Of a DNA stretch of 64,000 nt, positions 9,407-22,020 are shown in pieces (positions within the stretch are counted from its first letter, which is position 1; the number at the start of each line of letters is the position of its first letter). The stretch covers positions 372,001 to 436,000 of the forward strand of contig JAGMVK010000017.1 of NCBI GenBank assembly GCA_020747065.1, in the 5' to 3' direction. The notes below the pieces were generated by a model, which saw only the letters and a list, made by a program, of their open reading frames with translations, was not told the DNA's origin and did no database searches. Made by a program: the position numbers and the translations under genes. This DNA comes from Cadophora sp. MPI-SDFR-AT-0126 (lineage: Eukaryota; Ascomycota; Leotiomycetes; Helotiales; Ploettnerulaceae).

Positions 9407-11214
9407 CTACTTCGTAGTCGCATCAACCGTAGTTACTGTCCCCATCTTCTCGTTCATGTTCGTTTCCACATCCCGCTTCCGAAGTTCCGGCTCGACAACC
9501 CTAAACAGCACATCCATCTCCTCCAAACTCAAATTCTGGGTCTCAGGTAGAAACCACGAGAAGATTGTTGCCACAATGTTCAACGTACCGAAAATCTGCA
9601 TTACATCCAAAGTCAACCATTACCCGGTCACAAGTCTGGCGTGGAATATCTTCTCACCATCCAAGTCTTCCAGCCAACGTTCAAAATTGCTATTGGCGCG
9701 ATCTTCGACACGACGTAGTTCATGAGCCAAATCATCATGGTGCAGATCGCCATTCCGTAGTCTCGCAGGCGCGTTGGAAAGATCTCTCCCATGTAGACCC
9801 AGACCAAAGGCCCCCAGGACAGAGAATATGCTACAACGAAGAGGTAGATGAGTGCCATCTATTCGCTCCAGAGTCAGTCCAAATCCTCATTCATAGATAA
9901 GTTAAGAAAAAATAACGAATTCGAAGTAGCTTACCATTCCCTTGGCAGCGGGTGTGCCAGATACGTCTCCCACAGTAGGAGGATAGGCTTTGAGCACAGC
10001 ACCCAGAGCAAGTAGGAAGCCCCCCATGAAGAACGCTCCCACCCAAAAGCATGGTCTGCCTCTTGAATATCTGCACACCACTGACGAGGAAGATGACAGT
10101 TGAAATGAACTTGATGCAGGTGAAGACTCCGCTTGCAAGCAGTGAAGAGTTCTGTGATGTGAAGCCGATTTGTTTGAATACCGCGGGTCCGTAATACTAA
10201 GCGAGAAGTCAAGACTTGCCGACCGCCCTCTTTTGTCTCGAAAATTGGTGAGAGAGGGAGAAGTCTAAGTACTTACGAGAATAGCATTATGACCACACCA
10301 CATCGTAAAAAAGGCCACTGATACCCCCCAAAGTAGTCTCTGGAAATTCCTCACCTTTAACATCTCCCTTATCCTCCTCCCATTAGTCAACGCAACCTCT
10401 TCATCTATCTGGGCTCTCATTTCAGCCAACTCCTCCACAATCTCTGCTTCACTCTCCTTAGCTCCCCTCAGACTACACAACACTTTTGTAGCTTCGTCCC
10501 AACGGCCCTGCTTTGCTAGCCAACGAGGAGATTCGCATGTGATAAGCGAGCCGGCCATAACAAAGACTGCCAAGATGATCTGGAGAGATAATGGTGTCCG
10601 CCATTGCTTCGACGTAGGACGCATATGTAATGAACAGCCGTAAACGCTCCAATATGCAAGCATGCCACCAGAAACAAGGAACATCTCAAATGCACCCATC
10701 ATAACTCCTCTCATTTTCTTCGGCGAGCACTCTGCCACGAAGATTGGAGCAGTGGTGCTAACCACCCCCACTCCAAATCCAGCTAGAACTCTACCGCCAT
10801 AGATCATAGAGAGGGATGGCGGCTGCGCGGCGGTTTGCAGGATCCCGCCTAGGAGGAAGAAGAATCCTGCTGTGAGGAGGAGGTGGCGACGGCCTAGGTA
10901 ATGGGAGAGGAAAGCGGGAAGGAGAGCACCGAGGAAGGCGCCGAGGTTGAGGAGGGCGACTATGTTACCGGACGTTGAGGCGAGCTTTTTGGGGGTCGTA
11001 GATAGGTGGAAGTCGGTTTTGAAGCTAGGAAGAGATCAGGTCTTTCTTTTCGCGATTTGTTGACTTAGGCATCTGGGAGTAGGTCTTACCTTTGGAGCGT
11101 GACAACTCCGCCTGCAACGCCAGTGTCGAATCCAAAGAGGATTGAGCCGATGTTGGCGGCTGCTGAGACGAAGATGGCCACTTTGTGCTTTCTGAAGGTT
11201 GAGTGAAAAGTCAT
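9407..11214 (-). pseudogene. MFS sugar transporter gene with an apparent one-base frameshift
   Basis: Five exons: 11214-11090, 11024-10277, 10196-9935, 9858-9658 and 9595-9407. If one surplus base in exon 3 is ignored the length is 507 aa, normal for the sugar porter family. Family marks are LFGFDTGVAGG in TM1, LGRRH after TM2, ESPRWLAKQGR after TM6, VWVYMGEIFPTRLRDYG in the second half and PETQNLSLEEMD after TM12. Around 10036-10050 the frame changes: upstream sequence ends in KRQTMLLG and downstream sequence resumes one base out of step as GAFFMGGFLLALG. No intron of workable size can repair this. It is either a recent pseudogene or a sequencing error in the run CTCCCACCC. The substrate is unknown; hexose or quinate-type porters are the nearest kinds. 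Confidence 0.8.
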
Positions 11215-14200
11215 TTTGTCGGTGTTGACTGGGGGGTTGGCGAGCTATTAAGTCTCGGTGGACAATATTACTTTGGTTTTATGCAATCGACTTCTGCCTC
11301 CAGGTACCAATTAAGAGCCCAATGAAGCATCGCAAGTTTGTGGTATTTCGGAAAAGCAACATCCAAAAGCTCAGAGCATAAATAATAAAATGCCATATTT
11401 GAGAGGTGGGATCTCAAGTGATACTTGTACCCAAGTACCAACACAGATCACTCGGCCGGCATATCTGCATCCCTGTCTGTGGCCTCCAAAGTACAATTAG
11501 GCTGTACACATTATGCACTGAACAGCGCATGCCATGCACACCAGATCGTATTTGCTATTTCCTCCGTTCTCAACATGCACTCTTATTTCTCACATGCTTT
11601 AGACGAAAGTTACTGGGCTCGTCTAAACCCCTTTCTGCAAGGAGCGAGGGAGGAGAATCGCCAATGAGGGCGGGTGCCAAGATTTGGCCCAGCCTTGAGG
11701 CTGCGGAGGTGCAGAGATGGAGATTGAAGAGCGGATGGTGTCGCTTTGTAGGGAAGGTGATAGTTGGTGATCGTCCTTTGCCGCAAGATTCGCGGAGGCC
11801 GAGTTTCGTCATAGATACCCGAGATACTTTTGGACTGATTCGTGGGATACTACACTTCTTTTGAAAGCTCCTTGCCTCTTGAACTGTCTTTGCAACCAGC
11901 CGATGTGTATGGTAAGTGGTTGGAGTTCTTGACAAATTATCCAGAATTTTTAAAGAGGAACAGGTCGTTGCTGATATATTTGTCTATTTCAGACCACTCC
12001 ATCGAACTCAGTCAATAGAATTGCCCAGACGGATTATTGACGTGCCTTCGAAACTCAAGATATTGGCATCCTGACGCAACATGATCTCGATAATTGATCC
12101 ATCGGACTTTCATCGCCACCGGACTTTGTTTACATGCCGTTCCATACGCTGTCCTGATGCTCAACAGAGAATATGGTATTCTTATTTGGATTCTGCATTC
12201 GCCTCATTTGAAGTACCTAGAAAGGATCCGAAGAGAACGTTCTGGCCAATGCGAAGGTCTTTTCTGTTCAAAGACTGCAATGGTTCCAAATCAATCCGTG
12301 AGATTGGACGTCGGATGCTCAAAAAATAAAATTTTGAAATGCTGAGAAAAATCTAAATGGCTTCGGATCAACGGGCTGTTTCTGATTCTGAGAATGAAAA
12401 AGCATAAAATCTTTTCCCCCATTCTAGATTCGTTACGAAACCACAGGATGGTGGATTAAGGAGGAGACTGCAGCAATAACTTTCAGGGAAGTCCAAAAAC
12501 TTTCTGGCGTGTACTCACCTCTCGTCTTAATGTTCCGAAATTGTGGGACTTCGAGACTAATTTTCTATCCACGTTGGCAGAAATAAATCCCAAATAGATT
12601 AAAGCAGTACAGCACGTGCAGATGGCCAGAATGTCCATCAAGGAGTGAGAAAGGGTCAACAAAAGTAGAGATGTCAGATGCCTGTTCAGACTTCTGGATC
12701 ATGAATAGAGCAGTACAATTCGATTGACAGTACAGAAATTCAAATGCGGATGCTTCATACACTCCTTGCACATCCAGACTTGCCTGACAGGTCACCAGGG
12801 AAGACAACGACACGAAATTCGAGGAAAGTCTAATCACGTGGACCATGTGAAAGCATTTCCCGCCCGACCAACCTTCGGGACAAACTGGAACCGGCAGATA
12901 GAAAGCAGACGTAACCGGAGACGTCGGGCCACGATGATTTATAAAGCCAACTGTCACTTTTGATGTCAATGAAGTCATCATTTACAGAACGCCGGTTAGG
13001 GCCCATTCCTGTGGACGGGAGGGGCTCTAAATCGTAGATCCACTTCCATTTTTAAACACATTCTCAAGGGCTGGCCTGGCGGTCGGAACTCATCCCGACG
13101 CTGCACAGATCAGCTTGAGAACATGGCAGAGAAAAGACAATGGAATTTGAAGATTGGGGTTGCGTTGGAAAGGACAAGTCAAGCAGAAAAGGGGCGGGAG
13201 GAGGAGAATTTTAACGAATTGCAAGGCGGGATAGACCTCGGTGCTTCCTGCTGGGACCTTACTAGTTGAGGACTAAGAAGTGTTTCCTGTTTCTTGTTTC
13301 ATGATTTGTCTCCAGTGGACCGTGACATCTTGCCAGGTTCGTCGACGAGCATTTTCAAGTGCAAGATATGTAGTACCGGGGAAAATGAGAAAGCTACGCA
13401 TCGACTCGGACGGCACGGAGTTAAGCGGTAGTGGTTGAGGAAAGATGGGGAATGTTTGTGAAGCTAGATAAGAGAGGGATAAATCCTTTCTAATTACCGC
13501 GGATAGGACATTTTCCTGTGGCTTTACAAATGTGACGGAAGGTCTAGAACGCCATTGAGAAGACGTACAAGGTCAAGACCAATCAAATTGTGAAGCAGTC
13601 TCTAACACTTGATATCTGCGGCAGAACGGATGGAAGTCTTGACGGCACTCGTGTGCCGATGGGTAAAGGATTGAAAGATTCATGAGATGCAGCTTTGGGA
13701 TGACTGTAGTTTGGATATATGCAATTGTAATTGGCCACGGGCAGTTGCTCGGTATCTGCTTGTTGACCTTGCTTTGTTCAATGGCTGGCCTAGTGACGGT
13801 TCCATACAAGTCTTTAACTTGGCTAAGAATTCTTGCTTCTCTTAAATTCATGACGGGTGGGCCTATATTTCTGGTGGTAATGATGCTAGTCAAGTGTTTT
13901 GACTGGTTCCTTAACCTGGTGCAACCGTAAAAGCAACTTTTGACTGAGTCTTCGTCATCCTGGTTACTAACATTACGCCAAACCGAAAGAAATATTTATA
14001 CTGACGAGTCCCAAACAGGCTTACTGGACACTATGCTCGGATCTGTCGGTTTAGCTGAACTGCAACTATTCACAATTGCGGCATATAACTGGTCTGTCGG
14101 TATCTTCCCCTGGGCACTATCATTCCTTAGATCTGCGCTGCGCAGCATAACAACCCACACCACAATCAAGACCAGTCTCCCCATGCCTTCCATTATTTTG

Positions 14201-14945
14201 CTGAAGCTGACTTGATCTACCCTGCTTTACTCAGCCCCGATCCACTGATTTGTGGTGCTTCGATCTTGATACTTTTGACGTCCATGCTGCTGCAAAACAA
14301 GTTACACATCCCGCCAAATCATTCAACTCGTCTCCAAACCTTCTTGATCTCTTGTTTCGAACCTTCTCTTCAGACCTCCCCGCCACCGACGCCCGGGGCA
14401 ATTCCTCCTCATTGTCCTTCTTCTATTCGTCTGCTGTCCCCGCAGTCCAAGGTCCAAGGGTGAAGCTTTGTGCAGCTGCAGCTTTCACCGCACCACACCA
14501 TCCTGAGAAAGGTGGCCCTGCACCTGCACGCTCGACTGCTTGCTCCCCTGCTGTGCTCTCTTTTGTGGAGTTGCCTCAAGTCCCAAGGTCCTTGAGACTC
14601 AGGCCCTCCCCAACGAATCCAGTCCATTCCATACCATACCGTGTACCTGCCCTTGACCCCCAACTTCTGCCTTGGATCCTCCTGCCTGCCATAATCAGGA
14701 TCTCGAAAATCGTGACAGTGGCAGTGAGGCAGTCAGGTCACAGTCAAACCGGGAGGATTTGGATTGAAGTGAGAAGTGAGTGGCAGTAGTGTGCGAGTGA
14801 GATCAGCCAGTCAGTCCAGCCCAGCCAGCCCGCACCCATATCGGCTAGGCTGGTGTTCATTCCTCGCTTCGTGCCCCCCTAAGAAGGCCCGCGCCAGTCC
14901 ACGGCAGCACAGCACAGCTTACCTGAGCCTAAACACCTGAGGAGG
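11215..14945. other. 3.7-kb gene-poor region upstream of the KH-protein gene
   Basis: I found no gene with recognisable domains on either strand. Open frames are short and conflict with one another, and the longer ones (about 11.4-11.9 and 14.25-14.8 kb) have no protein-like motifs. The last 700 bases become C/T-rich and pyrimidine-biased, as in a fungal promoter and leader. The region probably holds regulatory sequence, decayed DNA or non-coding transcripts. Confidence 0.45.
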
Positions 14946-17900
14946 ATGTCGTTCTTCGGCCTGGCACACAAGACACCACCACAACACATCGTCGCCGACA
15001 ATCTCGACGACCCACGATTCAACATGAATAAGTTAGCAAATATGCGGCATTGGTCTGACCGGATGGGCCCGAACTTCGGGATGGGACGACCGAATATGAC
15101 CATGACGCCTGGTCAACCTCAGCAGCAGCACAAGATGAACGGCGCCTCCCCCATCCTCTCGCCCACACAAGCCGATACGCCCATACATTACTCCTTCAAC
15201 GTGCTTTTCGCCTCAGATCTTGCTGGACCGAACATTGAGGATATTCTATACGCGACGAAAGGTGCAGTTGAACGATGGACACATCCCTCGGACGCGCCCG
15301 ATGACGTGCCTATCCACGAGCTGCCAGTGCACGCCCAGAACGTCACGGCCTTGAGACAACTCTGCAAAGATCTCACCAACGGCCCACTGCCGATCGAAGC
15401 TCATGTCAAGTCATCAGAGCCCAAGAGAGTGAAGGGACAGGTCACTAATGTGTGTCTTTCGGGAAGCCCGGAGCTGGTACACAAGAGCAGAGAGACGATC
15501 CTGAACGACACACCTTTGGCATTGGTAAGACTCGAACGGGTTCACCCTCGAACAATGTCTTGGATAAAGGGGATTATACTAACATTCTGTAGCGATGTAC
15601 TATCATCGACATCAATGGAGATCTCGTTCTCGACGAAGCTAAAACCGCCCTCCAAGTTCACGTCATTGAACATCTTGATACCGTGGCCACTTTCTGTGGA
15701 GTCGATATCTTTCTTCTTGGACCTAAATTCGTTCTCGCAGACGGCCAAAATGCCAGTGGAGAGGCTGGACGGGACCAGAGATGGAGAATCGCAGTTTACG
15801 GAGATATGGAAAGTGCTGAGCATGCAAAGACAAGAATACTAATCTTCATTGATAGACTCGTAAGTGTTTCAAAAACATTGAGAATACACATACCTAACAT
15901 CTCACTAGCTTGGGCGCGTTGTGGATGGAACTATGCTCGAGCTATCGCTTCACACAGTTGTTTGTGGCCGATCTCGAAAAAATATCAAACTCATTGAATC
16001 GACCACAAACACAGCTATATATTTCCCACCTCCGTTCTCACAGGTCTATAGATACTGTCCAGCGGGTGCCGAACGACGAAACCCAGAGGAAATCTTCATT
16101 ACTGGAGAGACGACCCACAATATCACGATGGCCAAAGCTAAGATCCACGAGTTGGTTAGCCGCACAAGAATTTTCATGAAGGATGCTGTAGTTGCATCAG
16201 CAAAGCTCGACAGCATCTTATTGACCAGATTGGACAAGATTCGAAAGATCATGGAGACAAACGGCACCTTCATCCAATTCCCGGCTCTAGCGTCTCAGCG
16301 AAACATGATCAGAATCCAAGGTGTCGAAGGGCTTCACGTTGAGCGAACTGTTAGAGATGTTATGGCTTTGGTAAGTAGAGTTCAATTATAAGAACAACAA
16401 GAATACTAACATCCATAGACTGGACAATTCTACAGTGCCTCCTGGTGGATTCAGCAAATGGATTCTATGCGTCTGCCCCAACCAACCGACATTCGGACCA
16501 TGCTCTCTGATATCTGTGCAAATTCCGATGCCGATGTAGCTTTCGATAAGCTCACATTCTCTATCACAGGCTCTGACGATTCCGTCAAGGCAGCTTTGAT
16601 GGTCATTTCTGACATCAAATTTGTTGCTCGAACATCGTATCAGATTCGAGTCAAGATCGAATTGGCTAATGAGCACAAGGAGTTTGTCAGTGGCAAGAAG
16701 AATGGCAAGATCAATAAGATTATGGGGCAGAGTAGCGTCCAGATCATTTTTGACGGCTTCAACGAGTACAATTTCAACATCGATGTCTGTGGCAACAACT
16801 ACGAAGCTATGCGAAACGGGTTATCTCTGGTGGAGCAAGAAATGCCAGCTTCGATCTCCTTCCATGTTCCGGATCAGTACCACAAGCGTATCATTGGCAT
16901 TGGTGGCCAGCACATCCAACGAATCATGAAGAAGCACTCTGTTTTCGTCAAATTCTCCAATGCTATGGATCGTGGTGGTATAGGTCGAGAGGAAGATGAT
17001 ATCAAAGTGGACAATGTCATCTGCCGTACACCAGCTCGTAACGCGCAGAACCTTGAACTTGTCAAGTCGGAGATCTTAGATATGGTTGATCGAGTGGATT
17101 CTGAATTTACCACTCAAGTTGTCAATGTCGACCGGCTTTACCACAGACAGCTCATTGCTCGTCTCAATCAATTGGAGGAGCTAGAGAAGAAGTGGAACTG
17201 CAAGATCATCTTCCCCAGCACCGAGCAGGCCAGTGACGATGTCACTGTCTCTGGACCAGAATGGCAGGTGCCCCACTGCGTCGACGAGTTCCTTGGAATG
17301 GTCCCAGATAACCACGACTTGGTTCTGGCTCGGACATCCGAATTGACCGCATTCCTCGAATCCAAGAAATTTAAGAGCGAGCTTGTTTCTAAGCTCAAGG
17401 CACAATATGTCGTTGAGGTCCAAGTCAAAGAGGACGAAGAAGAGCTTACAGAGGATGGAAAACCTACTATCACCTTGCACTGGACCTTTACGAGAAACAA
17501 TGCTGGAGGGGTCCGGGATGCCATTGATTTTCTCAATTCTAGCCTTGCTTCTGCTGGCATCGAGACGATCACTGTCAAGGGGGCCATTCCTCGCCCCAAG
17601 TCCGATTCTTTCGAAGAGTCCCTCCAATACTTCGACTCGAAGCTTCTTCAACATGCTCCTGCTCCTGTGTCCACGGATTCGCCAACCAAGTCCTCCTTTG
17701 GTGATGATGTAGCCCGTGAGCGTAGCACCATCTTCGACAAGCTCCGCAAGCCAGGTAGCATGTCTTCAATCTCTTCATTCTTGGATCGTCGCAAGAATAG
17801 CTCCCAGTCTCCAGGCAGCTTCTTCAAGAACGGATCCAACAACGTTTCGAAGTCTTCATTGATCTCCATCGAATCGACCCGAAGCTTCAATGCTGACCGT

Positions 17901-18146
17901 AACCCATGGAACGACAGTGGCGTCAATCTGGCAGATGATGAGGGCGCGGCTTGGCCTACTCGTCACCATTTTGGCAGTGGCAGTAATGGCAGCAATGGCA
18001 GCAACGAACACAAGCCTTCTCAACTTCCGCATCCGGGTGATGCAACACCAAGACACACTATACGAGCGTCGACCGACAGTGGTCGTCCTTCAACTTCCCA
18101 TTCAACCTCAGGATACCCAGGCCCAATTGGGCCACCGCGTTCTTAA
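14946..18146 (+). CDS. multi-KH-domain RNA-binding protein, 1011 aa
   Basis: Four exons, all joined in phase 0: 14946-15524, 15593-15859, 15909-16370 and 16419-18146. Several KH modules can be seen. The clearest is at about residues 586-625 with KRIIGIGGQHIQRIMKK, which carries the GxxG loop (GIGG, 596-599). Another near 528-539 reads GKKNGKINKIMG, and one near 300 has a divergent loop, CGRSRKNIKLIE. The segment around NVDRLYHRQLIARL looks like a KH fold without GxxG. The last 170 residues are Ser/Asn/Gly/Pro-rich and disordered. It resembles the fungal KH proteins related to yeast Yll032c. It probably binds single-stranded RNA in the cytoplasm, but its targets are unknown. The start follows a C/A-rich leader and is the first ATG of the frame. 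Confidence 0.9.
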
Positions 18147-19218
18147 ATGATTTTCCCTTTCATTTCCTAGAGTCATTGTGCAGTACACTGGCTGGATATA
18201 TACCCTGGCGCGCAATACCCCGAATACCTCGTGATTTACAGCGAATTATTTGATTTCCGCGCTGTCGTTTTCCTTTTCGTTTGCCTTGTTCAGTTCTTCC
18301 GTGCTCGAAGATGCGTCTTTCGGGTAGGAGAAAAGCATGTGGCGTCCAGCAGATTTGAGATACACAAATATAGAAAAATGCGCGCGTCAACGAAAGAGGA
18401 ATACCAATTTGCTTTTGAACCTTTGGGAGGTGCAAGGATGGGACTTTTTACGTTTTCTTTCCGTCGACTCTTTTTGTGTTACATGTGGGATGAAGCCTGG
18501 GGTGGTACTAGGAAGGGAACTGATGATGGGTATGGCACGGAGAATGGGGATATCATGGGATCGGTTGCCGTGTGTGTTATGATACCCATGCTGATAAGAG
18601 AAAATACAAAAGTTTCCTTAACTTAGTCGTTGCAACTTGTAGTGACTGTGAAGGATTGGATCTTGTTCGCTTCGAAGGAAGATATGCTGTGCTTGCTGTT
18701 TATGGGTATCTCGCAAGTCGTATATTCCCTTGAGGACTTCTGCCGATAGAGTTGGGCCACCAGTAGCTCACAAGGAGAGGAGAAGTTCTTGTGACTCTCT
18801 TCAGAGCAACCTTTAGAGACAGACATATAGACGAACGGATAGACAGCATCTTCCGTCGAACATTAACTACACCTACCTTCCCATTCAGTCTCCAAAGCAG
18901 CACTATTACACATCAATACACTTTCGGACAGCACCGGCATATGAAAACATTACCCCGACAGCACTCGCGATACAGCCTCTGATTGGTGGCTAGAGACAAC
19001 ACACCCACTTTGCTGACAAGAACACCGACAAATCTATATCCGAACGCCGCATTCAAAGCCGCGGGCAGAAAAAGACTTTTCTCATCTCCCCAACTCCTGC
19101 ACCTAGAAAGAACCTCAGGATCTCCAATTCCGTCCCTGGGCACCTACTTAGATCTCGCTTGCTTATACCGAGCTTCTCAAAGCACAGCCATTCTATCTAA
19201 TCCATTGATTGATCAATC
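18147..19218. other. intergenic: KH-gene 3' end and transcription-factor promoter
   Basis: Just over 1 kb lies between two same-strand genes. The first half is T-rich like a 3' UTR. The second half is the likely promoter and leader of the Zn2Cys6 gene. There is no supported coding sequence. Confidence 0.5.
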
Positions 19219-22020
19219 ATGTCCTCGACCCCCGGACTTCTTAGTCCCACCGCTCTTCCGCGACGCCGAAATGGGAAGCCACCTAGTTGCGAGCCATGTC
19301 GACGGGCAAAAGTCAGCTGTGACCATACGCTTCCTGTATGTGATCGTTGTCGAAGGAGGAAGGTCGTCTCAAAATGCGTCTATCTGACTGCGCCTATGAC
19401 CCGGCCTGTCCCGGATGGAAGAAGAAAACCTATTTTACCGCCGACGCCTTCCAGCGGCTCAGGGGACAGAGAGGCTGAGAGGGAGAGGGTAAGTATCGAT
19501 GCTACCCCGAGAGGATTGAGTCGTTCTGCATCTGGAGGCTTGCAAGTCGATGTTGCTACTAAGCCGACGCCTGAGAGTGGGCCATTTATTAAGTCGGGTG
19601 GTTTCTTTGGTGAGTGCATTTTGTTACATTGTGTTACTGTATTGTGATAGTATGCCCTCGAGATTTTGTAATTCGTAGTTGCAGTGGAATGACTGCGAAG
19701 GTGCTTGTTGATCTCATCCGACTCTCTTATCTTGTATGAGCCTCCAAGAATGTCTTACCTGAGATATTGTTTATCTATCTTTAACTCCGGTATCCCGATT
19801 TGCCTCACACAAGTGGGGGATGCCTCGCTGTTCATCGCCAATACCCAACACCCTTTAACCTCAGTATCTCTCACTTCTCGAGACTAATCCCTCGCAGGCC
19901 CAACAAATTTCTCCGCAGTGTTTATGGAAAACAGAGAAAACCTCGGCAATGACGAAATCCAAATATCTGTCGATTCCGACCTCCACGTCCCGTCATACGA
20001 GAGTCTCCAATCCCAGACCTTCCTAATGTTAGCCGGGAAGCAGCACTGCGGTTCTCCTCGGGTGGCTCTAGGAACGAAAGTGCTAAATGCTATGCCAGAC
20101 GAACACACCTGCAAATTCCTGCTTGAATGGTACTTCGAGAAATGTCACGAGAGCTCATACCCCAAACATAGCGTTCTTGCTCTAGCCAATTCGTTCTGGA
20201 ACTCCAGTTTTGCTGGGGCGTTTAACAGGGAGACCAGAAATACGGATGAGCTTGAGCAGGTGTCTACTCTGTTATGTAAGAATGCCGAACGGGCACTTCA
20301 AGAATTTGAGGACTTTGACGATTGGCTGGCATCGTGTAGTGGCTCGAACTTCAGATGGGAGTCCCTTGGTGCTGTCTACGGTGCGCTTACCACATCAATT
20401 CTATCTCTGCCGGAGAGAGATGCTTTCTTCGCTACACAGAGAGGCGATAGGCGGAATAGGAGAGATTTTGCAGTTGAGATGAAGGATTGTGTGCAGGCGT
20501 GCATTACGTTGTCGAATTATATGGATTTAATCAATGTGCCGATGGTGGCGCTACTGGTGAAGAACTTGGTGTTGCAGACCGTGTTGAGTGGTGATGCTAG
20601 TAAGCTGGACTCTGGGAAGATGGTTTGTTGTGTTGATATCTGACATTGAATAGGTCTGGTTGTTTGGCGCCAATTGGGAGATCTGGTCAGCTCTTCCACA
20701 GCTCTCGGATTACATCGTCAAATTGACACGGGCCGTCCACCATCCTATCTCTCGGAAACCAAAAAGCGTTTATTTACAGTAGTATTCTGTTTCGATAAAG
20801 GATCAGCTCTGTTGACTGGTCGGCCGCCGGCGCTCAGTTATCGGTATACTCGATTCGAACTTCCTCTAGATCTAAGCGAGGAGGTCTTGGTTCAGGGGGG
20901 AGAGGTGCTTCGAGAGGCTGTAGCTAATCTGGACGAGAATGGGTGGAACAAGGATGGCCAGATCTACAATACTACCGCGACAAGAGCTCACGGCATGTTA
21001 GCTCAGGTGCTCAATGAGGTACTGGAGCTGTCGCTTGGGGATAAGGATATTTGTACGGCTGAGAAGATTGGGTAAGTCTCTTCTCCTTTCAAATTTCCCC
21101 TCTACACATACAGCATTGCCGAATCTTCACGTACTATGACGGCACAGCCGAGAAACTCTACTAATTCACCTAGCTACCTTATGGGCCGCATCCAAAGCAT
21201 CTATAATAATCTCCCTTCTTTTTACCACTTCAAGCTCACCGACCTTGGCTCCCCCGACTGCACCGACCGCAAATTTTGGCGCCGTCTCTGCCTCCGCTTA
21301 ATTATGCTCGAGCACCGCCTCCTCCTCGAGCGCCTCGCCCACAAAGAAGGCTTTCTCGACGGCCAATCCATGGTCGACTGCGCGCGCGAAATGCTTGAAC
21401 TCACCGTCCTCCTCTGGGTCCAGCGCGACCGCTTCACCGAACACCACCACGACTTCGATTGGATGCTGATGTGTTGGGGCGTACCCTCTTCGGGTGTCCT
21501 CTGCGTTGAGTTACTGAAACAGGTGAAGGCGCCGCACAGTACCAAACTTGTGCTGCCGAGGAGTGAGATTGTACAGAATTTGAGTCTGCTGATTGGCTTC
21601 TTGGAGTGGGTCAAGCCGGCTGCGGGAAATTATCAGCTTTGTGGGAGGATGAAACTTATTATCAAGAGGATTCTGGATCAGATTCTTAATCCGGGCGCTG
21701 CTCCGCCGTCGAGCCTCCCACCTACTGGTTCGCAGGAGAGTAATGGGACGGGAATTGGAACCGGCACCGCGGTGTCGGGCTCGCAGGTGGGATTTGCGGA
21801 CACCGCGAGCGTAAATGGGTCGACGATAGGATTTGATGGTAGTGCTGCTGGGACGGTGAATGGCGGTGGGTTTGATCAACAGCAACAGCAACAGCAGCCT
21901 GGGCAATTACTTGGATTTGAGGATGATGGTGCTGGCTTTGATTGGTTGAACAATGTGGATTGGTCGAGAGGACCGTGGTTTGACCTTGGACAGGATTTCT
22001 CGGCAGCAAGGTGGAGTTGA
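19219..22020 (+). CDS. Zn(2)-Cys(6) fungal transcription factor, 785 aa
   Basis: Four exons: 19219-19609, 19898-20599, 20654-21071 and 21174-22020. The DNA-binding cluster is at residues 24-53 with C-x2-C-x6-C-x6-C-x2-C-x8-C (CEPCRRAKVSC then CDRCRRRK). Splicing creates FFGPTNFSAVF, a familiar beginning of the middle homology region. The Fungal_trans domain follows, with WRQLGDLVSSSTALGLHRQ and then KKRLFTVVFCFDKGSALLTG. The C-terminus has a Gly/Thr-rich linker, a Gln run and an acidic/aromatic end (WLNNVDW, then FDLGQDF) that could be an activation domain. The regulated pathway cannot be told from sequence: no metabolic cluster adjoins it. The nearest gene downstream, HOG1, is 4.3 kb away. 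Confidence 0.93.

Noticed and set aside
11406..11864. 152-codon plus-strand frame
   Set aside because: No domain-like sequence, and an equally long frame lies on the opposite strand. Treated as chance.
14250..14789. 179-codon plus-strand frame just before the KH gene
   Set aside because: It lies in C/T-rich leader-type DNA and its Pro/Ser/Ala/Arg-rich translation has no structure. More likely promoter or leader sequence.
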